Below, in pieces: positions 32,532 to 37,726 of a DNA stretch of 37,726 nucleotides; the stretch's first letter is position 1, and every line of letters starts with the position of its first letter. Origin of the DNA: an uncultured Pseudobutyrivibrio sp. (GTDB lineage: Bacteria > Bacillota > Clostridia > Lachnospirales > Lachnospiraceae). The notes under the pieces are model-generated. The model was not told where the DNA came from, made no database searches, and saw only the letters and a program-made list of their open reading frames with translations. The DNA lies in NCBI GenBank assembly GCA_946403965.1, contig CAMJBT010000028.1:1-37726 (forward strand), read 5' to 3'. Both the position numbers and the translations under genes were made by a program.

Positions 32532-33116
32532 TTATCTGGAAGAAAGTTTTAAGACTTTGTCTAAAGTCAAGGTCTTAAGCGCTTTCTTCCTTTCTTTTTG
32601 GTCTGGAATTGTTTTCTTTAATTCCTCTCTTATTTCTCCAAGCTCATCATTTAAAGCTCCAAGTTCGGGTGTAATTATCTCTTTTTCCCTATCTCTAAGA
32701 TGCTGGGTGAGTATAGGACTTTTTCCCCCACTGGAAAATGCTCCAACCACATCATTTTCCTTAACATATGACGGGAAAATAAAAGAACATTTATCCTGAA
32801 CATCTACAACATTTACAGGGATATTTATGGCTTCGCAAAGCTGAAAAATCTGCTTATTAAGCTCTTCGTCAGAAGTTGCAGCCACAACAAGCTTCTTTCC
32901 TTGAATGTCAGATTCCAAAAAGTCTCTCTCTTTAATGGTTAAATTAGGATTTTCAAGTGAGATTTCCACAATATCTTTTGAAATCGCCTTTGCTATCACC
33001 AGGACCTTTGCATCAAAGTCTAATAAAACTTGAACCTTCCTTAAGGCTACCTCACCTCCACCTACAATCAGGCATTCCTTCTGTGTCAAATCCACAAACA
33101 TTGGAAAATACGCCAT
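32532..33116 (-). CDS. Precorrin-2 dehydrogenase / sirohydrochlorin ferrochelatase (CysG N-terminal type)
   Basis: The 194-residue NAD+-dependent enzyme oxidises precorrin-2 to sirohydrochlorin and, in Met8p/CysG-type proteins, also inserts iron to give siroheme. The N-terminal Rossmann motif VGGGEVALRK (18-27) is followed by VVAATSDEELN, NVVDVQDKCSFIFPS and FSSGGKSPILTQHLR, the standard signatures. AAAGGAG lies before the ATG. It ends the sulfur/siroheme operon, after the cobA-hemD fusion. Confidence 0.92.
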   Translation of the reverse strand: MAYFPMFVDLTQKECLIVGGGEVALRKVQVLLDFDAKVLVIAKAISKDIVEISLENPNLTIKERDFLESDIQGKKLVVAATSDEELNKQIFQLCEAINIPVNVVDVQDKCSFIFPSYVKENDVVGAFSSGGKSPILTQHLRDREKEIITPELGALNDELGEIREELKKTIPDQKERKKALKTLTLDKVLKLSSR

Positions 33117-33138
33117 ACTCTCTCCTTTAAAAACAAAT

Positions 33139-34650
33139 TTATTCCACTAATAGGTCAAACAGACCTTCATAGGATGCACTCTTAGCTTCCACCACCTGAG
33201 CAACCCCATGTTTTTTTAGAACCCCTGAGCAGCTTGGTCCTATTGAGTAAATATTCTCTGGTAACTCTACGCCCTTTGTAATTACCGACTGAGCATTGCT
33301 TGCACTGGTGAAAATTGCACCATCGCACTTTAAAATCTTTGAACATATTTCATCTGATATTTCATACTCAGCAGGATTATTCTCATAGCATACTATCTTC
33401 TTTAATGAATAGTTCTTCCCTAAAACATTTTCAAAATCTGCATAGTGAATGCTACCACACAGCCAAAAAATATTTGTATGCTCAGATAGACTATCCTTCA
33501 AAGCCTCAGCAAGTGCTAATCCAGTTTGTACCTTTGGCACTATATCAGCATTAACGCCAAAACTCTTTAATACTGCTTTTGTCTTTTCTCCCACAACAGC
33601 AAATTTAAGTCCAACAATAGCTCGTACATCTTTTTTCTGAATTTCAAACAGATTCCAGAAAAATGAACGAACACCATTTCCACTGGTAAATACCACAAGA
33701 TCACCTTGCTTTACATGATTCAAAAAACCTAAATCACATTCAATTGGTCTAACTCTACCTGTAACAACCGATATTACTTCAGCACCACTTTTCCAAAGTC
33801 TATCTTCAAGTTCATTGCCATAAGTTTCAGTCACTCCTTTTTCCAAAGAATAATTGAAACTTTCAATCTGCGGCAAAAAGAATGTCTTTCCAAACAGTGG
33901 GCGCTTTTCAAAAAAGTTCAATTCATCTGCCAAGCCAACTACCTTTCCAACTACAATAATAGCTGGTGATGTAAGCTTTGCTTTAGAAACCAGATCTTCA
34001 ATATTTTCAAGGGTTCCTACAACCTTTTTTTGATGATTTGTGGTCCCACTTGATACAACTGCAGCATTTGTATGACTATCTCTTCCAGCTTCAATAAGCC
34101 CCTTTGCAATCTGACCTACATGAGCCAGGCCCATTAAAAACACCAGGGTAACATCTTCGTCTGTAAGCAAACTAAAATCTATATTAGTAGGTTCATCCTT
34201 TTTGCTATGAGCTGTGATAACCTGAAAGCCTTTTGACAAACCTCTGTGTGTAATAGGAATACCTGCATCTGCAAGTGCCGCAATTGACGAGCTAACTCCA
34301 GGAACAGTTTCCACATCAATATTTCGTTCTTTTAGATAAAGTGCTTCTTCCCCGCCTCTACCAAAGACATAAGGATCTCCTCCTTTTAAACGAACCACAA
34401 GCTTGTGTTCTTTTGCTTTTTCATACAAAAGCTCATTTATCTTGTCCTGAGCCATGGTATGATTGTGATTTTCTTTTCCAACAAAAATCATTTCGCTGTT
34501 ACTCTTGCATAATCCAAGCATCTTATTATTCAAAAGCCTATCATATACAACACAATCAGCCTGACTCAAGTATTCTTTTCCTTTTAAAGTGAGCAGATCC
34601 AAATCACCTGGACCTGCTCCTACTAAAACAACTTTTCCGTATTTATTCAT
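33139..34650 (-). CDS. cobA-hemD: Bifunctional uroporphyrinogen-III C-methyltransferase / uroporphyrinogen-III synthase
   Basis: The 503-residue fusion has residues 1-245 as the SUMT (CobA) domain: VGAGPGDLDLLTLKG, VVYDRLL, RLKGGDPYVFGRGGEE and VPGVSSSIA. It methylates uroporphyrinogen III twice to precorrin-2 with SAM. Residues 250-503 form the HemD domain (KTFFLPQ..., FTSGNGVRSFFW, VGEKTKAVL, FTSASNAQSV), which closes hydroxymethylbilane into uroporphyrinogen III. The fusion is common in clostridia. With hemC before it and the dehydrogenase after it, it leads from porphobilinogen to siroheme. Confidence 0.95.
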   Translation of the reverse strand: MNKYGKVVLVGAGPGDLDLLTLKGKEYLSQADCVVYDRLLNNKMLGLCKSNSEMIFVGKENHNHTMAQDKINELLYEKAKEHKLVVRLKGGDPYVFGRGGEEALYLKERNIDVETVPGVSSSIAALADAGIPITHRGLSKGFQVITAHSKKDEPTNIDFSLLTDEDVTLVFLMGLAHVGQIAKGLIEAGRDSHTNAAVVSSGTTNHQKKVVGTLENIEDLVSKAKLTSPAIIVVGKVVGLADELNFFEKRPLFGKTFFLPQIESFNYSLEKGVTETYGNELEDRLWKSGAEVISVVTGRVRPIECDLGFLNHVKQGDLVVFTSGNGVRSFFWNLFEIQKKDVRAIVGLKFAVVGEKTKAVLKSFGVNADIVPKVQTGLALAEALKDSLSEHTNIFWLCGSIHYADFENVLGKNYSLKKIVCYENNPAEYEISDEICSKILKCDGAIFTSASNAQSVITKGVELPENIYSIGPSCSGVLKKHGVAQVVEAKSASYEGLFDLLVE

Positions 34651-34657
34651 TATTACC

Positions 34658-35563
34658 CTAATCCTCTAGTTGCTCCTTAATCCTAGCTACAGCTTCATCT
34701 ATCAATTTCTGAGACGCATCTTTTCCCTGAACCCTTGTGGCTGCCAGTCTACTTCCATCTTCGGTACCAAACAACGCCATAAGAGTATAGCCATCTGCTG
34801 ACTTATAAGCATAAGCTCCAACAGGTAAATGACAATCCCCTCCTATTGTCTTAAGAAATCCTCTCTCCAAAAATGTGATACTTGAGGTCTCTTCATCTGA
34901 TAGTGCATTTACCATTTCAAGGAGAGCTTTATTGCTCTCAGCAAGCTCAATTGCAAGTGTCCCCTGGGCTGGTGCCGGAATCATTTCATCCACACTAAAA
35001 TACTGGCTTATTTCATTTTCCAGATTAAGTCGCTTCAAACCGGCTGCTGCAAGAATTATTCCATCCAGTTGTGTTCCGTCAGTATTCCCCTCATGTAACT
35101 TTCTGATGCGCGTATCTATATTTCCTCTAATAGGGCAGATATTAATATCCGGTCTGAGCTTTAAGAGCTGATATGATCTACGCTTACTTCCTGTAGCAAT
35201 ATTTGCTCCTACTGGCAATTCCTCAAGACATTTTGCTTCCCTTAATATCAAAACATCTCTTGCATCTTCTCTTGTCCAGGCATTTGCAAAAATTAACCCT
35301 TCCTTTGGTGTATCAGGCATATCCTTCATAGAATGAATAGCAAGCTGTATTCTTCCAGAAAGAAGTGCTTCTTCTATTTCATCTACAAAAATCCCCTTGG
35401 AGCCTATAGCATCCAAGGGTCTTGTCATATCTATATCGCCTTTTGTTGTAATAATCTCTATTTCATATTCATTTTCAGGATAAGCTGCCTTAAGCTTTTC
35501 AATAACTTGATTTGTCTGTGCAAGGGCCAGTTTTGAACCACGAGTACCTATTCTTATTTTCAT
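34658..35563 (-). CDS. hemC: Hydroxymethylbilane synthase (porphobilinogen deaminase) HemC
   Basis: The 301-residue enzyme joins four porphobilinogen molecules into hydroxymethylbilane. GTRGSKLALAQTN (6-18), SMKDMP with the catalytic Asp81, ATGSKRRSYQLL, CPIRGNIDTR and Cys244 in GGDCHLPVGAYA (the dipyrromethane cofactor anchor) are all present. The length is normal. It lies 22 nt after the JAMM protease gene. Neither hemA/hemL nor hemB is in this operon, so porphobilinogen comes from genes elsewhere. Confidence 0.97.
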   Translation of the reverse strand: MKIRIGTRGSKLALAQTNQVIEKLKAAYPENEYEIEIITTKGDIDMTRPLDAIGSKGIFVDEIEEALLSGRIQLAIHSMKDMPDTPKEGLIFANAWTREDARDVLILREAKCLEELPVGANIATGSKRRSYQLLKLRPDINICPIRGNIDTRIRKLHEGNTDGTQLDGIILAAAGLKRLNLENEISQYFSVDEMIPAPAQGTLAIELAESNKALLEMVNALSDEETSSITFLERGFLKTIGGDCHLPVGAYAYKSADGYTLMALFGTEDGSRLAATRVQGKDASQKLIDEAVARIKEQLED

Positions 35564-35585
35564 AAATTACTCTCACTTCTGCTTT

Positions 35586-36014
35586 CTAATAATAGTAATC
35601 CGAAGAAATAATCCTCAGATCCTCTTTTGTAACCTGACCATTTTCCACATGAAAGCTATTCAAAACAGCTTCCTTTGCCATTAAGGATAGAATCATATAA
35701 CTAGCCTTGGAATCAAATGCCAACCTGATGTCTTCCTCTGAAGGCCTGGATGGAGATTCTGGATGAGAATGCCAATTGCCAAGTGGCTTTAAACCACTGG
35801 CACGCATATCCTTAATTGCATCCATCTGTTCCCTTGGGTCAAGAGTAAAATGGTCTGTTGCATGATCAGTATTTTCTAAATAATATACTTTTTTAATTAA
35901 TCTGTCATTACCATTTTCCTCACCTGCAATAAGCCCACAGGCCTCTTCTGGAAAATGCTTTCTTGCATATTCAGAAAGCTCATCATAAAGTTTGTAATCC
36001 ATTCTAATAATCAT
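35586..36014 (-). CDS. JAMM/MPN metalloprotease, HcyD/Mec+-like sulfur-carrier processing peptidase
   Basis: The 142-residue product starts at 36014 (GGGAG 8 nt upstream); the longer frame to 36128 runs inside the E1 gene and is rejected. The zinc site is complete: Glu24 (PEEACGL), then His82 and His84 (NWHSHP), Ser92 and Asp95 (SEED), which is the E...HxHx7Sx2D JAMM pattern. Stand-alone bacterial JAMM proteases beside ubiquitin-like sulfur carriers trim residues after the C-terminal Gly-Gly (HcyD in Wolinella) or release the amino acid product (Mec+ with CysO). The neighbouring carrier ends in GGGQ, so it needs such trimming. The gap to the E1 gene is 25 nt. Confidence 0.88.
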   Translation of the reverse strand: MIIRMDYKLYDELSEYARKHFPEEACGLIAGEENGNDRLIKKVYYLENTDHATDHFTLDPREQMDAIKDMRASGLKPLGNWHSHPESPSRPSEEDIRLAFDSKASYMILSLMAKEAVLNSFHVENGQVTKEDLRIISSDYYY

Positions 36015-36039
36015 AATTAATCTCCCGGCTTTGGATTGA

Positions 36040-36870
36040 TTATCTTTCTGCCTCAAATCTTGATGCTGTCTCCTCACAAATCTCCTGCTCATAATCAATA
36101 AGCTCTGTAATTGTAGGATGAGTTCCACATACTGGACACTTGCTTGTGTCAGTAGGAAGCTTTATCTTTCTAAACTCCTGATTTACTGCATCATAAGTAA
36201 GAAGTTTTCCTGTAAGAAGCTCTCCTACTCCAACAATATATTTAATAGCTTCCATAGCCTGAAGTGAACCAATCACTCCGCCCATAGCACCAATAACGCC
36301 TGCCTGTTTACATGTAGGAACTGCATCCTTTGGTGGTGGATTTTTAAACACACATCTATAGCAAGGACCTTCCCCTGGCACATATGTCATAAGCTGTCCC
36401 TTGAATCTAATAATTCCTGCATGAGAAAATGGCTTCTTTTCCATAACACATGCATCGTTAATAAGGAACTTAGCTGGGAAATTATCTGTACCATCTATTA
36501 CAAAATCGTATTCACGAATCAGCTCTCTAATGTTGGTTGAATCCACAAACTTGTGATAGGTTTTCACCTCAACATCTGGATTCATTGCATTCATAGTTTC
36601 TTTTGCTGACTTAACCTTTGGCTTTCCAATATCTGCAGTAGAATGGATAATTTGACGCTGGAGATTTGATAAATCTACCTCGTCTGCATCAACTATACCA
36701 ATTGTGCCAACACCTGCTGCTGCAAGATACATAGCTGCAGGTGCACCAAGTCCACCTGCTCCAATAATAAGTACCTTGGCATTTAATAGCTTTTTCTGTC
36801 CTTTAGCCCCTACTTCCTTCAGAATGATGTGACGGCTATAGCGTTCAATTTGCTCATCAGTCATAGCCAT
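36040..36870 (-). CDS. ThiF/MoeB/HesA-type E1-like sulfur-carrier adenylyltransferase (HcyF-like)
   Basis: The 276-residue enzyme adenylates the C-terminal glycine of a ubiquitin-like carrier so that sulfur can be loaded as a thiocarboxylate. GAGGLGAP (38-45) is the nucleotide loop; DADEVDLSNLQRQ and DGTDNFPAKFLINDA follow. Zinc cysteines are at 170/173 (CYRC) and 245/248 (CPVC). Cys187 in VPTCKQAGV is at the family's catalytic position. No rhodanese domain is fused. The ATG overlaps the carrier's stop (TAATG). Family alone would allow ThiF or MoeB, but the JAMM partner points to the HcyF-type amino-acid pathway. Confidence 0.9.
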   Translation of the reverse strand: MAMTDEQIERYSRHIILKEVGAKGQKKLLNAKVLIIGAGGLGAPAAMYLAAAGVGTIGIVDADEVDLSNLQRQIIHSTADIGKPKVKSAKETMNAMNPDVEVKTYHKFVDSTNIRELIREYDFVIDGTDNFPAKFLINDACVMEKKPFSHAGIIRFKGQLMTYVPGEGPCYRCVFKNPPPKDAVPTCKQAGVIGAMGGVIGSLQAMEAIKYIVGVGELLTGKLLTYDAVNQEFRKIKLPTDTSKCPVCGTHPTITELIDYEQEICEETASRFEAER

Positions 36871-37076
36871 TACTGTCCACCTCCCATGAAGTAAAGAAAC
36901 TCAACTGTATCTCCTTCTTTAAGGATTGTACTTGCCTTATTCTCTGTAAGAATAAACTCATCATTTATAGATACTGTTACATACTCTGGTGTCTCAACCT
37001 GCTCTGCATCAATAAGCTCTGGTAATGTAAGACCATCCTTGTATTCCTTTTTCTCTCCTGCTACTGTGATTGTCAT
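36870..37076 (-). CDS. ThiS/MoaD-like ubiquitin-fold sulfur carrier with masked C terminus (HcyS-like)
   Basis: The 68-residue beta-grasp protein begins MTITVAGEKKEY and ends EFLYFMGGGQ. ThiS and MoaD end in a free Gly-Gly; here an extra Gln follows the glycines, so the protein must be cut before activation, as with HcyS of Wolinella. The JAMM protease and E1 genes needed for this follow directly. The codons for the three glycines (GGA GGT GGA) also form the GGAGG ribosome site of the E1 gene. It lies 18 nt after the thioredoxin-like gene, with AAGGAG before the ATG. Confidence 0.87.
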   Translation of the reverse strand: MTITVAGEKKEYKDGLTLPELIDAEQVETPEYVTVSINDEFILTENKASTILKEGDTVEFLYFMGGGQ

Positions 37077-37094
37077 TTTCTTATTCTCCTTTTC

Positions 37095-37412
37095 TTAAAT
37101 CAATCCATCGATCCAGTCACTAAGTTCGTCATAATCCTTTGCGCCAATCTGCTTTCCCACAACTTCACCATTCTTGAATAAAATAAGTGTAGGATTTGAT
37201 AGCACTTCATATTTCTTAACCAATTCCTGGTCATATCCAGTATTAACCTTAAATACCTGAAGCTTGCCTTCGTAGTCCTCTTCCAACTCACAAAGAACGG
37301 GAGCAATTTTTTTGCAGGCCACACATGAATCGGAATAAAAATCCACCACTACTGGCAACGGGCTATCAAGGACCTTATCCTTGAAGCTATCCACATATAT
37401 TCTTTTTGCCAT
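37095..37412 (-). CDS. Thioredoxin-like protein with CVAC active site
   Basis: The 105-residue thioredoxin fold has VVVDFYSDSCVACKKIAPVL with the redox pair Cys30 and Cys33. The usual WCGPC is replaced by SCVAC, which should change the redox potential and partner choice. The cis-Pro loop SNPTLILFKNG is intact. The ribosome site GGAGGAA lies in the last codons of the TusA-like gene. In this operon it may reduce a persulfide or thiocarboxylate intermediate, or supply electrons in sulfur assimilation. The partner is inferred from position only. Confidence 0.88.
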   Translation of the reverse strand: MAKRIYVDSFKDKVLDSPLPVVVDFYSDSCVACKKIAPVLCELEEDYEGKLQVFKVNTGYDQELVKKYEVLSNPTLILFKNGEVVGKQIGAKDYDELSDWIDGLI

Positions 37413-37414
37413 AG

Positions 37415-37663
37415 TTATTCCTCCACCTTTCTAACATAAAGTGTATAGGTACCATCCTCATTGTCTGTAAGTTTTAAAATCTGGTGTCCATCTTCTTTAA
37501 ATGAACGAGGAACGTTCTGCACTGGCTCTCCATCATTCATTCTTACAGCAAGTACCTGACCATCATCTAATTCTTCAATGGCTACCTTTGCTGTAACAAA
37601 AGTTAAAGGACAAACCTTGTCTGTAATATCTACCTTGTCATCAAATTCTAAAATTTCTGCCAT
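37415..37663 (-). CDS. TusA-family sulfurtransferase-like protein
   Basis: The 82-residue product starts at 37663, with GAGGAGG 7 nt upstream; the frame stays open to the window edge, but that part has no such site. DITDKVCPLTFVTAKVAIEEL contains Cys18, the sulfur-carrying cysteine of the TusA/SirA family. The usual CPxP motif is CPLT here. NVPRSFKEDGHQI in the second half also fits. It likely passes persulfide sulfur to the ThiS-like carrier. It is the first complete gene of the operon; more genes may lie beyond the right edge. The remaining bases 37664-37726 are an AT-rich leader without a clear promoter. Confidence 0.85.
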   Translation of the reverse strand: MAEILEFDDKVDITDKVCPLTFVTAKVAIEELDDGQVLAVRMNDGEPVQNVPRSFKEDGHQILKLTDNEDGTYTLYVRKVEE

Positions 37664-37726
37664 ATCTAATCCTCCTCGTAATATATATTTTGTTACTAAG
37701 TTTTTACATTTATGCAACTCCATCAA

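Noticed and set aside
36015..36128. Longer form of the JAMM protease starting inside the E1-like gene
   Set aside because: The extra N-terminal residues are the E1 coding sequence read in another frame, with no ribosome site; GGGAG before 36014 and the family length support the short form.
35586..37076. Thiamine (ThiS-ThiF) or molybdopterin (MoaD-MoeB) assignment
   Set aside because: No thiG, thiH, moaE or mog gene is adjacent, the carrier does not end in a free GG, and a JAMM protease is present.

Overview
The window looks like chromosome from a low-GC, Gram-positive, fibre-degrading anaerobe of the Lachnospiraceae, most like Butyrivibrio/Pseudobutyrivibrio. The evidence is a secreted GH10 xylanase with two carbohydrate-binding modules, a GH120-type beta-xylosidase, strong GGAGG ribosome sites, a CIRCE-controlled clpB, and an LXG/YwqH-like cassette of the Firmicutes type VII secretion world. 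The genus is an inference from gene content; no rRNA or tRNA gene was recognised.

Left part (1-6503, minus strand): a truncated GH43 remnant, a 696-residue secreted GH10 xylanase with a pair of direct repeats upstream of it, a frameshifted beta-propeller sensor remnant, and clpB under a promoter that overlaps a textbook CIRCE operator. From 6504 to 7236 there is no gene. That stretch holds a long palindrome and then ten tandem 53-54 bp units, which read on the plus strand as a series of terminator-like hairpins.

Accessory part (7237-12422, minus strand): a compact cassette of a YwqH/DUF5082-like coiled-coil protein, an LXG-domain protein, a 300-residue protein in the -1 frame directly behind it (probably the other half of one LXG effector), a BamE-like lipoprotein, a phage-tail-lysozyme-like muralytic protein, and two more lipoproteins. 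No secretion machinery is in the window, so this looks like an orphan type VII effector/immunity island. It is the most novel protein-level feature here.

Middle part (12665-20509): an intracellular GH120 beta-xylosidase (plus strand), then the complete preQ1 pathway queD-queE-folE-queC-queF on the minus strand, then a membrane-anchored SpoIIE-type PP2C phosphatase. Intergenic spacers here carry a dispersed stem-loop repeat. One copy abuts a very large foldback (20272-20509) with about 88-nt arms and a GC-rich structured loop.

Sugar operon (20522-29035, minus strand): ROK repressor, mmsA, mmsB, chvE (multiple-monosaccharide ABC transporter), fructokinase, HAD phosphatase and a YihS-like aldose-ketose isomerase. 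Together they suggest import of a sugar such as mannose, isomerisation to fructose, and phosphorylation to fructose-6-phosphate. A promoter and a TTAAC-N3-GTTAA operator candidate sit upstream of the ROK gene.

Right part: a four-gene plus-strand operon (29526-32482) of a Rossmann oxidoreductase, a DUF1295 membrane enzyme and two unknown proteins, with a terminator-like hairpin in its leader. Last comes a minus-strand sulfur operon (32532-37663): a TusA-like protein, a thioredoxin-like protein, a ThiS/HcyS-like sulfur carrier with a masked C terminus, an E1-like activating enzyme, a JAMM protease, and hemC, cobA-hemD and a precorrin-2 dehydrogenase for siroheme. This combines siroheme supply with a protein-thiocarboxylate sulfur relay and probably serves assimilation of sulfite/sulfide into homocysteine or cysteine.
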